64,000 nucleotides of DNA, from NCBI GenBank assembly GCA_963660915.1, contig CAVLAO010000002.1:62001-126000 (forward strand), given 5' to 3'. A program made the translations under genes and the position numbers. Below, piece by piece: positions 1 through 8,600 of the stretch. Source of the stretch: UMGS1766 sp963660915 (GTDB taxonomy: Bacteria; Bacillota; Clostridia; Oscillospirales; Oscillospiraceae). The notes beneath the pieces are model-generated. The model saw only the letters and a list, made by a program, of their open reading frames with translations, was not told the origin of the DNA and ran no database searches. Numbering within the stretch: the stretch's first letter is position 1; each line of letters starts with the position of its first letter.

Positions 1-407
1 CTCAGATCAATGCAAATGGAGCAAACAGCGAAGTCATGGTTACTGAGAAGATGATGACCCATGGGAACCAGACGGCAGACTCCAAGATTGATATTTTCCT
101 GAATGGGGAAGACACAAAGGCACGAGTGATTTCCCGCAGTGTGGCAAAGGAGAATTCAGCACAGGTATTCTATCCCAGAGTCGAGGGGAATGCAGCCTGC
201 TTCGGGCATGTTCAGTGCGATTCGATAATTATGGGGCACGGACGCGTTAAGAGCATTCCTGCAATTGCGGCCAATCATGTAGATGCCAGCCTGATTCACG
301 AAGCGGCAATCGGAAAGATTGCAGGAGAACAGATTCTGAAACTGGAAACGTTGGGTTTTACGGCGGAAGAGGCGGAAGAAAAAATTCTGGAAGGATTCCT
401 GCGTTAA
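1..407 (+). CDS. SufB/SufD-family Fe-S cluster assembly protein, C-terminal part
   Basis: This is the 3' end of a gene that begins before the window; codons are in frame from base 3 and the TAA ends at 407. The visible ~134 residues show the SufB/SufD beta-helix end and the conserved tail with ANHVDASLIHEAAIGKIA followed by an E/L-rich helix (TAEEAEEKILEGFL). SufB/SufD-type proteins form the scaffold that builds iron-sulfur clusters together with the SufC ATPase in the cytoplasm. SufB and SufD cannot be told apart from this fragment; the short SufBD-like form common in Clostridia is also possible. A hairpin terminator follows at 448-474. Confidence 0.85.
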   Translation, partial: QINANGANSEVMVTEKMMTHGNQTADSKIDIFLNGEDTKARVISRSVAKENSAQVFYPRVEGNAACFGHVQCDSIIMGHGRVKSIPAIAANHVDASLIHEAAIGKIAGEQILKLETLGFTAEEAEEKILEGFLR

Positions 408-447
408 ACAATTCTTATAAAAGCATTGCGGTGATAGATCACTTTAT

Positions 448-480
448 CCGCACAACGAATTGCCCGTTGTGCGGAGTTTT
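448..480 (+). terminator. Rho-independent terminator after the suf gene
   Basis: A 10-bp perfect stem (448-457 with 465-474, loop of 7) is followed by AGTTTT. The 3' arm overlaps the -35 region of the next promoter, so termination of suf and initiation of the phosphodiesterase gene share DNA. Confidence 0.7.
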
Positions 481-488
481 GCTATACT
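460..488 (+). promoter_or_regulatory. Predicted sigma-A promoter of the YfcE-type gene
   Basis: TTGCCC at 460-465, a 17-bp spacer and TATACT at 483-488 lie about 35 bp before the start codon at 524. Confidence 0.6.
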
Positions 489-523
489 GAAGAAAATTCA
501 GTTGGAGAGTTGGAGGAACGGAT

Positions 524-1075
524 ATGAAGTGGATGATCGCATCAGACCTTCATGGGTCGGCTTACTATTGCGAGGCAATGATGAGGGCCTTTCAGAGAGA
601 GAATGCACAGCGGCTTTTACTGCTGGGCGACTTACTTTATCACGGACCGCGAAATGATTTGCCGAGAGAGTATGCACCGAAGCAGGTGATTGCCATGTTG
701 AATGGGGAAAAGCAATCCCTGCTCTGCGTGCGTGGGAATTGCGATACAGAGGTGGATCAAATGGTATTGGAATTTCCAATCATGGCAGACTATGCGGTTA
801 TTCCGATCGGGAGGCGGCTCATGTATGTAACCCATGGACACCGCTTTAATCGGCAAACACCGCCGCCGATGCAGAAGGGAGATATCCTGCTCCACGGGCA
901 TACGCATGTTCCGGAGTGGACTTGCTTTGGCGATGAGAACCTGTGTTTTAATCCGGGCTCTGTTTCCATTCCTAAGGAGAACAGCCCGCACAGCTACATG
1001 ACGTGGGAAGAAAATTGTATTTCCTGGCATCAGTTGGAAGATGGTATGATTTACCACGAAGTTGAGTTGACATAA
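524..1075 (+). CDS. yfcE: YfcE/MJ0936-family metallophosphodiesterase
   Basis: A 183-residue calcineurin-like phosphoesterase of the YfcE family, which hydrolyses phosphodiester model substrates with two bound metals. The metal-binding motifs are visible in order: SDLHGS near residue 7, GDLLYHGPRN near 38, GNCD near 72, THGHR near 106 and HGHTHVP near 124. The length fits the family (about 180). The start is supported by GGAGG seven bases before the ATG and by a good promoter at 460-488. The gene appears monocistronic. The in vivo substrate is unknown. The region after the stop (1076-1144) is A-rich and runs into the assembly gap. Confidence 0.9.
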   Translation: MKWMIASDLHGSAYYCEAMMRAFQRENAQRLLLLGDLLYHGPRNDLPREYAPKQVIAMLNGEKQSLLCVRGNCDTEVDQMVLEFPIMADYAVIPIGRRLMYVTHGHRFNRQTPPPMQKGDILLHGHTHVPEWTCFGDENLCFNPGSVSIPKENSPHSYMTWEENCISWHQLEDGMIYHEVELT

Positions 1076-1144
1076 CGCTGGGATAGCAAAAAATAAAACA
1101 AAAAACTAAGGCAAAAGTCAAGAGTAAAAGCAGAAAAATGCACC

Positions 1145-1257
1145 NNNNNNNNNNNNNNNNNNNNNNNNNNNNNNNNNNNNNNNNNNNNNNNNNNNNNNNN
1201 NNNNNNNNNNNNNNNNNNNNNNNNNNNNNNNNNNNNNNNNNNNNNNNNNNNNNNNNN
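1145..1257. other. Assembly gap (113 N)
   Basis: A run of 113 unknown bases. The true gap length is unknown, so the distance between the phosphodiesterase gene and the truncated gene after the gap cannot be trusted. Confidence 1.
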
Positions 1258-1258
1258 G

Positions 1259-1408
1259 CGGGCGTATCCCAAAGGAAAGTATCCCGTTTTTAAGGACTAC
1301 AATCATATGCAATATCAGATTCAAAATCCAATGGGATTTGCGAAGATGCTGGAAACAATTATAGAGGAGGATCGACTGCCGGAACTGCCGTTTGCCGGGA
1401 CAGAATAA
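1259..1408 (+). CDS. 3' end of an unidentified gene cut by the assembly gap
   Basis: After the gap an open frame runs from 1259 to a TAA at 1406-1408, giving about 49 residues that begin RAYPKGKYPVFKDYNHM and end ELPFAGTE. Its frame is well composed and it stops just before a strong bidirectional terminator, so it is very likely the real C-terminus of a protein. The string YNHMQYQIQNPMGFA resembles the C-terminal region of alpha/beta-hydrolase-fold enzymes, where a conserved His sits late in the chain, but the match is too short to name a function. Confidence 0.6.
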   Translation, partial: RAYPKGKYPVFKDYNHMQYQIQNPMGFAKMLETIIEEDRLPELPFAGTE

Positions 1409-1438
1409 GAGAGCGGCGCGATCAGGCGAGACCAAGAA

Positions 1439-1492
1439 AAGGACTGTATCTGCAATCCATTTTGTATTGCAGATACAGTCCTTTTTATTTTT
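1439..1492. terminator. Bidirectional Rho-independent terminator
   Basis: An 18-bp perfect stem (1439-1456 with 1466-1483, loop of 9) flanked by A-rich and T-rich sides. It separates the truncated plus-strand gene from the convergent ClC gene that ends at 1485. Confidence 0.9.
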
Positions 1493-2804
1493 CGACAATC
1501 GATGATTCCTCTGTGTTTGCAGCGTCGTTTGATTCCGGATGACTCAGTTCTCCGCTTTTACGGCCGAGAAAAACGGGGGATGTTTTGGAATACATAATCT
1601 TTTGCTCGTGATAAAGACCGGAGTAGCCGGACAACAAGTAACTTACTGAGGCACAAAGGGTCATCAGGGCTACGCCATGACCGCTAAAAAGTTCATAGCC
1701 AAGGAGTATGCTGGTCATGGGAGAATTGGTTACGCCGCAGAATACTGCCACTAAACCCAGTGCGGCGCCAAAGCCGGCATCCATGCCGATCAGCGGTGCC
1801 ATAGCGCAGCCGGCAGTGGCACCGACAAAGAAACAGGGGACAATTTCTCCGCCTTTGAACCCGGCACCCAAAGTCAGCGCAGTGAACAGCATTTTTAATA
1901 AAAATGCCCAGGGAACAACCTTGCCGGCGATGGCATTGACAATCACATTCATTCCGGCACCGTTGTAATCATTGGTGCCAACCAACAGGGTGAGCAATAT
2001 GATAACGATACCGCCGATGACAATCCGCAGATATGGGTTCTTAATTTTTTTATAGAGGTAGCTGCTGCCGCTCATTGCGCGGCAAAACAGATTGGCAAGC
2101 ACAGCAAAGATAATGCCAAGAGCGACGACCTGCACCAGAACAAGGGGAGAAAAAGCGGGAATAAGGGTTAACGTAAACGCAGTGGAGGCAACGCCAAAGG
2201 CACCGGAAACCAGATTGGCAATCAAAGCGGAGAGTACACAGGGTACCAGAGCCGCATAATACATTACACCGATGCTTTCTACTTCCATTGCAAACACGGC
2301 GGCAGCCAGAGGTGTGCCGAACAGAGCAGAAAAACCACCGGCCATGCCGCACATGGTGATGATGCGTTCATCCTTGTCGTCCAGACGGAGCAGCTTTCCC
2401 AGTGAGCCGGAGATGCAGCCGCCCAATTGAAGTGCAGCGCCCTCCCGACCGGCAGAGCCGCCGGTAAGATGGGTTGCTACGGTTCCGAAAAAAATCAGCG
2501 GAGCGGTGCGAAAACGCAAAACCCGTCCTTCACGGACAGCTCCGATGACGAATTCTGTGCCTCGGTCATCTTCCATACGAGTGCCGCGATAGCTGGCAAC
2601 AATGGCAAGACCGGCGATGGGAAGCAGAAAAATAAGCCAGTTATGCGCAGTGCGGGTTTCTGTAGCCCAGTCAAGTGCATAATGAAAGGCGGTGCCGACG
2701 AGGCCGGTCACAATACCGATCAGGCAGGAGAAAACAAGCCATTTGACAAAGGCAATCGCATTTGAACGAATGGCGCGGAGATCATGCTTTAATTGCGGAC
2801 GCAT
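1485..2804 (-). CDS. ClC-family anion channel/antiporter
   Basis: A 439-residue integral membrane protein of the ClC family. It shows GGSAGREGAALQLG (the GREGP filter region carrying the gating glutamate) near residue 116 and GFKGGEIVPCFFVGA near 318. The canonical central-serine motif GSGIP is not seen; the aligned stretch reads DRGTEF, and GREGP reads GREGA, so the anion specificity may differ from chloride (fluoride-type ClC proteins also depart at these sites). The C-terminal ~40 residues are polar and there are no CBS domains. A GAGG ribosome-binding site lies 10 bases before the ATG. No fluoride-riboswitch motif is visible in the short upstream gap to nrdD. Confidence 0.85.
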   Translation of the reverse strand: MRPQLKHDLRAIRSNAIAFVKWLVFSCLIGIVTGLVGTAFHYALDWATETRTAHNWLIFLLPIAGLAIVASYRGTRMEDDRGTEFVIGAVREGRVLRFRTAPLIFFGTVATHLTGGSAGREGAALQLGGCISGSLGKLLRLDDKDERIITMCGMAGGFSALFGTPLAAAVFAMEVESIGVMYYAALVPCVLSALIANLVSGAFGVASTAFTLTLIPAFSPLVLVQVVALGIIFAVLANLFCRAMSGSSYLYKKIKNPYLRIVIGGIVIILLTLLVGTNDYNGAGMNVIVNAIAGKVVPWAFLLKMLFTALTLGAGFKGGEIVPCFFVGATAGCAMAPLIGMDAGFGAALGLVAVFCGVTNSPMTSILLGYELFSGHGVALMTLCASVSYLLSGYSGLYHEQKIMYSKTSPVFLGRKSGELSHPESNDAANTEESSIVEK

Positions 2805-2854
2805 GTATTTATACCTCGGATGATGGATTTATTTCCAGGAGAATAAAACAGACC

Positions 2855-2884
2855 AACTGGCCTGACGCAGCCGTCAGGCCAGAA
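2855..2884 (-). terminator. Hairpin terminator between nrdD and the ClC gene
   Basis: An 11-bp perfect stem (2857-2867 with 2872-2882, loop of 4), read on the minus strand just after the nrdD stop and followed by a T-rich but interrupted tract. It probably ends nrdD transcription, perhaps incompletely. Confidence 0.65.
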
Positions 2885-2902
2885 GATAAGGCGAAGCAGA
2901 AC

Positions 2903-5053
2903 TTAGAGATGCAGCACGCGAGCCTTGATTTCCATGGTCTTGCCCACGTTCCAGAAGTTTTCACCGAGATAACCGCAGGTGCGGCGAGTAACATTCATCT
3001 TTGTCTGGTCTTTGTTGCCGCAGCAGGGGCACTCCCATTCCAAATCGTCATTGATGATGATCTCTCCGTCGTAGCCGCACACCTGGCAGTAGTCGCTTTT
3101 AGTGTTGAATTCGGCGTACTGGATGTTGTCGTAAATAAACCGCACGACATCCTTTAATGCGGTCAGGTTATGCCGCATGTTGGGAATTTCCACATAGCTG
3201 ATGGCGCCGCCGGGAGACAGACGCTGGAATTGACTTTCAATGGAGAATTTGGTGAAAGCATCGATCTTTTCCCGCACATCTACGTGGTAGGAATTCGTAT
3301 AGTATCCCTTGTCGGTAATGTCCTTCACATCGCCGAATTTTTCTTTATCAATGCGCGCAAAGCGATAGCAAAGACTTTCAGCGGGAGTTCCGTAAAGCGA
3401 GAAGCCAATGTTGGTCTTGTCTCTCCACTCATAGCACTTATCCCGTAGATAGGTCATCAGGCGAATGGCGAAGTCCTGCCCCACCGGATCTGTTTGACTG
3501 CAGCCCTTGACCAGTTTTGTCACTTCATAAATGCCGATATAACCAAGGGAAATGGTGGAATAACCGTCCATAAGATAGCGATCAATGGTTTCGCCGGACT
3601 TCAGGCGGGCAATAGCACCGTGTTGCCAATGTACCGGAGAGACATCGCTCTTTACACCCATTAAAGCGTTATGCCGGCACATGAGGGCTTCGTAACAAAG
3701 TTCCAACCGTTCATCCAAAAGAGTCCAGAACGCGTCTTCATTTTCCGGAACTTTGTGTCCGCCGTCACTGACAATCAGACCAATCTGGGGCAGATTGATG
3801 GAGCAGACGCCCTGATTGAAGCGGCCTTCGTACTTGTACTCTCCGGTTTCCGGATCGATCCAGTCGGTCAGGAAGCTGCGGCAGCCCATGGGGGAGAACA
3901 CATTGCCCTGATGGGCCTCCCGCATGATTTTTGCGGAAATATAGTCGGGATACATCCGTTTTGCAGAGCACTTTACGGCCAGCTCGGTAATGTAATCGTA
4001 TTTTCCACCGTTCAGGCAGTTGTTTTCGTCCAGTACATATACCAGCTTCGGGAAGGCAGGAGTGACGTAAACGCCGGCCGCATTCTTGATGCCTTCCAGG
4101 CGCTGACGGAGAATCTCTGCCACGATTTTTGCGTTTTCTTCCAGATAGGGGTCGTCATCCCGCAGGTAGAGAAACAGGGTGACAAAGGGAGACTGACCGT
4201 TAGTTGTCATCAAGGTGTTGATCTGGTATTGGATCGTCTGTACGCCGCTGCGCAGTTCGTCCTCGACTCGTTCTTCTACCAACCGGTTGATTACACTGGC
4301 AGGTGTATCACTGCCGCAGGTTTCACTGATCTTGCGGCGGAATTTATCTTTGGAGCGGCGGAGAAATTTGCCCAAATGGCTGATGTTGACACTTTGACCG
4401 CCGTACTGATTGGAGGCCACGTTGGCGATGATCTGGGTCATGACGTTGCAGGCAACCTGAAATCCCTTGGGGCTTTCAATCATCTTGCCGTTGATCATAG
4501 TGCCGTTATCCAGCATGTCGCCGATGTTGATGAGGCAGCAGTTGAAAATAGGCTGCACAAAGTAGTCCGCATCATGGAAGTGGAGAATGCCTTCATCATG
4601 TGCCTTGCTGATTTTTTCCGGCAGCAGCAGACGGCGGGTCAGGTCACGACTGACTTCACCGGCAATATAGTCCCGCTGGGTAGAGGCAATGACCGTGTTT
4701 TTGTTGGAGTTTTCTTCCGCAAGCTCCTTGTTTGTGTTGTGCAGCAGGGAGAGAATGGACTCATCTGTGGTGTTCTGCTTGCGAACCAGAGCACGGGTAT
4801 AACGGTAGATGATGTAAGCCTTTGCAAGAGTGAATTTATCCAGCTCCATCAGTTGGTGTTCCACCATGTCCTGAATATCTTCTACCAGAAGACGGGGACG
4901 ATTTTTGTCCCGTACAAAGGCAACAATGCCGTTGATCTGTTCGTCAGAAATGCGTTCCTCGGGATCGACAGCAAGGTTTGCCTTCTGAATGGCGCGATAT
5001 ATCTTTTCCGGATTGAAATCGACGGTGGTGCCGTCGCGCTTGATCACTTTCAT
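2903..5053 (-). CDS. nrdD: Anaerobic (class III) ribonucleoside-triphosphate reductase
   Basis: NrdD makes dNTPs from NTPs under anoxic conditions using a glycyl radical. The 716-residue protein begins with an ATP-cone (MKVIKRDGTTVDFNPEKIYRAI), has the catalytic barrel in the middle, and ends with a zinc site (CQVCGYDG ... CPCC) and the radical motif RRTCGYLGENFWN, the glycine being about residue 694. I chose the ATG at 5053; an in-frame GTG two codons earlier sits too close to the AAAGAGGA site. No nrdG activase gene is adjacent or elsewhere in the window, although the protein needs it. The upstream region carries a pair of NrdR-like boxes, implying control by dNTP status. Confidence 0.97.
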   Translation of the reverse strand: MKVIKRDGTTVDFNPEKIYRAIQKANLAVDPEERISDEQINGIVAFVRDKNRPRLLVEDIQDMVEHQLMELDKFTLAKAYIIYRYTRALVRKQNTTDESILSLLHNTNKELAEENSNKNTVIASTQRDYIAGEVSRDLTRRLLLPEKISKAHDEGILHFHDADYFVQPIFNCCLINIGDMLDNGTMINGKMIESPKGFQVACNVMTQIIANVASNQYGGQSVNISHLGKFLRRSKDKFRRKISETCGSDTPASVINRLVEERVEDELRSGVQTIQYQINTLMTTNGQSPFVTLFLYLRDDDPYLEENAKIVAEILRQRLEGIKNAAGVYVTPAFPKLVYVLDENNCLNGGKYDYITELAVKCSAKRMYPDYISAKIMREAHQGNVFSPMGCRSFLTDWIDPETGEYKYEGRFNQGVCSINLPQIGLIVSDGGHKVPENEDAFWTLLDERLELCYEALMCRHNALMGVKSDVSPVHWQHGAIARLKSGETIDRYLMDGYSTISLGYIGIYEVTKLVKGCSQTDPVGQDFAIRLMTYLRDKCYEWRDKTNIGFSLYGTPAESLCYRFARIDKEKFGDVKDITDKGYYTNSYHVDVREKIDAFTKFSIESQFQRLSPGGAISYVEIPNMRHNLTALKDVVRFIYDNIQYAEFNTKSDYCQVCGYDGEIIINDDLEWECPCCGNKDQTKMNVTRRTCGYLGENFWNVGKTMEIKARVLHL

Positions 5054-5130
5054 AAACACTGATTCCTCTTTCTTTAAATAAATTCTGCTCTACTGTCTTC
5101 ATCTCAATACAGGTGATATACATAACATGG

Positions 5131-5177
5131 TTACAATAATTAGTACGGCATTCTGTAAACTGCACTATATGTTGTGT
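5131..5177 (-). promoter_or_regulatory. Paired NrdR-type operator and nrdD promoter region
   Basis: Two 16-bp boxes lie 15 bp apart. Box 5162-5177 (GCACTATATGTTGTGT) matches the NrdR-box pattern ACACWATATATWGTGT at 14 of 16 positions. Box 5131-5146 is weaker, about 10 of 16, but keeps the ACAAT..TAGT core. The 31-bp centre-to-centre spacing is that of known NrdR operators. On the minus strand a TTTACA -35-like hexamer lies between the boxes, so bound repressor would cover the promoter. The nrdR gene itself is not in the window. Confidence 0.65.
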
Positions 5178-5521
5178 ACGATGCTTTGCTATCATAGCAT
5201 TCCACCCGCGGCTTGTCCATAGGGGAGAAGGCAAAAAAATAACCAAAAATCCGACTGCATTTCCGCAAGGCACAGGGGACGATAAGATGCAAACCATTGC
5301 AGGAAAAGGATTTTTGCATGTCAAAAAAGCACGATGATTTCTGTGCATAGAAAAAGACAAAGTGTATGGCAGTGTGCGAAAATTGTAGAATAAAAGAAAT
5401 GGGAACACAACATGTTGTTTTGATGCAGGACGATCACTGGCGGTTAGGATGAAATCATGGCGTTTGCTTCGAGTGCTTAACTTTAAAATGTGAGACTTTG
5501 CACATGCCTGAATTTTTTTAC

Positions 5522-5550
5522 TTGGATAAGGCGGCTTGCCGTGTTATACT
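5522..5550 (+). promoter_or_regulatory. Predicted sigma-A promoter of the hybrid kinase operon
   Basis: TTGGAT at 5522-5527, a 17-bp spacer and TATACT at 5545-5550 lie about 110 bp before the chosen start codon at 5660. Confidence 0.65.
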
Positions 5551-5659
5551 TTTGAGGTAAAATGCAGCTGTAATTTTGCGCATTTCAAACAGAGAATGAC
5601 CGCACAAAATGAACGGACGGTTCGAAACCACCTGGAATTTTGCGGGGGAGGTATGTACC

Positions 5660-8600
5660 ATGGCGACAGCGCCGCAAACATCAGAGAATTCATCAAATGT
5701 GAATTTCAAGGAGCTTACGGAACACATTCTGAGATCCTATTTGGATTGCTCATCGGAAGAAGATATGGAGATTTTTTCTCTGCTGGATGAAAGCCTGAGC
5801 GTGATAGGCACCGGAAAGCAGGAGTTTTTCCGAAATCTTCAGGAATTCTCCCAGGCCTTTGTATTCGATGTACAGCACCGGGAAAATGTACGCTTTCAAT
5901 GGAAGAATTTCCGTATCGAAGAGCAGATTTTAGACGAAAACCATGTGCTTGTATATGGTTCGGTTCTAATCCTTGGATCCTTTGACAGCGGGTATGTTTG
6001 CGTCAATATGGATTCCAGATTCAGTGTTTTGTATGGCCTGGTGGACGGCAAATGGAAGGTGCTCCACATTCATCATTCTGTTCCGGATAAGGAGCAGATG
6101 GAAAACGAAGAATTTCCCCGCACGTTGGCGCAGCGAGTAGAAGAAACGCAGCACATGGTTATGGCTTTGACGACGGACTATGTTGCCGTCTATGCGGTCG
6201 AGCCGGAGGCAGATCGAGCTGGTTTTGTAAAACTTGACCGTGCGATCAGTGCGAAAATGAAGGAAATACCGGAAAGCTTTTGCTATTCACAGATGTTCCG
6301 CGCCTATGCAAACGGTCACATTTGTGAAGAGGACAGAGAAAGCTTCCTGAACGTTGTGTTGCCGGATGCATTGATTCAAACATTTCAGGACGGCAAGCAA
6401 AAGTTCGAATTGAATTATCGCGGGTTAAAAGACGGGAGAATGTGGCATTACAGCGGACTTTTCATCCGTGTCTCAAAACCCGGAGAAAAGCTGAAGCTGA
6501 TTGCCGGTTTCAGAAATATCGAAGATATCGTTAATGTACAGAAACAGGCCAAAGAGAGAGAGGAGTCTCAGAAGAGAGAACTTACAAACAGCTATCAGAA
6601 GCTAGAGGAAATGCGGGATATCTTTGCAGCCTCCAAAATGGGAATCTGGAGCATGTATTTATTAGACGGTAAGGCACCCTCGATGGAAGCAGACGACCGG
6701 ATGAAAGAATTGCTGGGGATTGCAGATCGGGAGCTGACGGAGGAAGAGGTGTATGACGCCTGGTTCTCCAATGTCACGCCGGGAGCGGTTCAAACGGTTT
6801 TGGACTGCGTGGAAAAAATGAAAAGCGGGGTTAGAGACGAGGTTACCTATCTTTGGAAACACCCGGTTCTGGGCGAAAGATATGTGCGCTGCGGAGGAAC
6901 CGCAAAAAAGGTGGCAGACGGATTCGTGCTGCGGGGATATCACTATGATGTAGATGAAGCAATTCGTGCACAGAAGGAAAAGGACAAGGCTCTGGCGGAG
7001 CAGGTTGCAATCATTGAAACATTATCCAAAAGCTTCCGAAACGTTTTTGTTGCGAATTTAGATGATGGAACAGCCCGAGTGATCCGATTGGATAGCACCT
7101 ACAAGGTGCAGGCAGTCCGCGATGTTGAGGGACAGGTATTTCCGTTTGATACGGTTGTAAAGCGGTGGGTGCGTGAAAATGTACATCCGGAAGATCAAAA
7201 GAAGGTTGCAGAAACATTAAGCACGGAAAAAATAAAAGCGTTATTTGATCAACAGGACGCATATGTAGGAACTTATCGCAACATAGAAGACGGCGTACTG
7301 CATCACTACCAGTATGAACTCAGGCGGATCGGGAAGACCCAAAATGTTGTGGCCGGGTTCCAGATTATTGACAACATCATTGAGGAACATCAGGAGCAGG
7401 AGAAGAAACAGAGAGAGCTGAAAGAAGCAAAACAGCGGGAAGAAAGGGAGCATGCAGAGGTCATTTCCTCCCTGTCAACAATTTATTCCACGATTTTCAG
7501 AGCGGAGCTGGATACGCATCACTATGAGGTGCTAACCAGTGTGACGCTGATGGGCGATCTGGCAGGCAGAAGCGGAAACTTTGACGACGTAAAGGAAAAA
7601 ATCATTGCCGCCTTTATGGCACCGGAAATGAGAGCTCCGATGCGCGAATTTCTGAATTTTGACACGCTTTCAGACCGCCTTCAGAAGGTCAACACGGTGG
7701 TGACCGAATACAAGAATCCCGCCGGAAGATGGATGCAGGCGCGTTTTATTGTGAAACGAAGAGATGCGGAGGGAATCGTAAAGGAAGTGCTTTACGTTGC
7801 CCGGGATTATACGGACGAGAAGGAAAAGGAATTTGAGCAGAAGGAACAGCTTTCGCATGCGCTTGCAGCGGCACAGCAGGCCAACAAGGCAAAGTCCACC
7901 TTCCTCAGCAGTATGTCTCATGACATCCGCACCCCGATGAATGCCATTATTGGATTTACCGCGTTGGCGCAGACCCATATCAATAACCCGGAACAGGTTC
8001 AGGATTACCTTGCGAAAATCAATACTTCCAGCACACATCTGCTCAGCCTGATCAACGATATTCTGGACATGAGCCGAATTGAGAGCGGTACCGTCAAGCT
8101 GGAGGAAAAACCGGTACACATCCCGGATCTTCTGCATGATCTCAGGACGATGATACAGGGATTGATCAATTCGAAAAACCTGAATCTTTACGTGGATACG
8201 CAGGATGTTGTCCATGAAGATGTGATTACCGATAAGCTCCGGCTGAATCAGATTCTGCTGAATATCGTGAGCAATGCCATTAAGTTCACGCAGCCGAGCG
8301 GAGACATCATCATTCGGCTCATTGAGAAAGACAGCGGGATAAAAAACCACACGACCTACGAACTGTCCGTCAAAGACAATGGCATTGGTATGTCCCGGGA
8401 ATTCCAGGAGCATATTTTTGAAACCTTCACCAGAGAGCACACCGCAACAGTGACCGGTATTCAGGGAACAGGTCTTGGTATGGCCATTACCAAAAATATT
8501 GTGGACATGATGGGCGGAGAGATCCGTGTGCAGAGCGAAGAAGGAAAAGGATCCCTGTTTACAGTGACGCTGAATCTGCGCCTTGCCGGCGAGTCGATGA

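Larger units (their letters stand above)
5054..5659. other. Intergenic region between divergent nrdD and the hybrid kinase
   Basis: About 600 bases hold no credible gene. They contain the NrdR-type pair (5131-5177), a 12-bp perfect palindrome ACAACATGTTGT at 5407-5418 that also resembles an NrdR box, and the promoter of the kinase (5522-5550). The remainder (5180-5400) shows no recognisable riboswitch or RNA. Confidence 0.6.

Noticed and set aside
2805..2902. Possible fluoride riboswitch before the ClC gene
   Set aside because: The conserved fluoride-aptamer sequence is absent; the segment is filled by the nrdD terminator.
3671..5062. 463-codon open frame antisense to nrdD
   Set aside because: Shadow frame; the nrdD reading is beyond doubt.
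5060..5408. Minus-strand ORF overlapping the start of nrdD
   Set aside because: In a different frame from nrdD, runs through the NrdR boxes and lacks protein-like composition.
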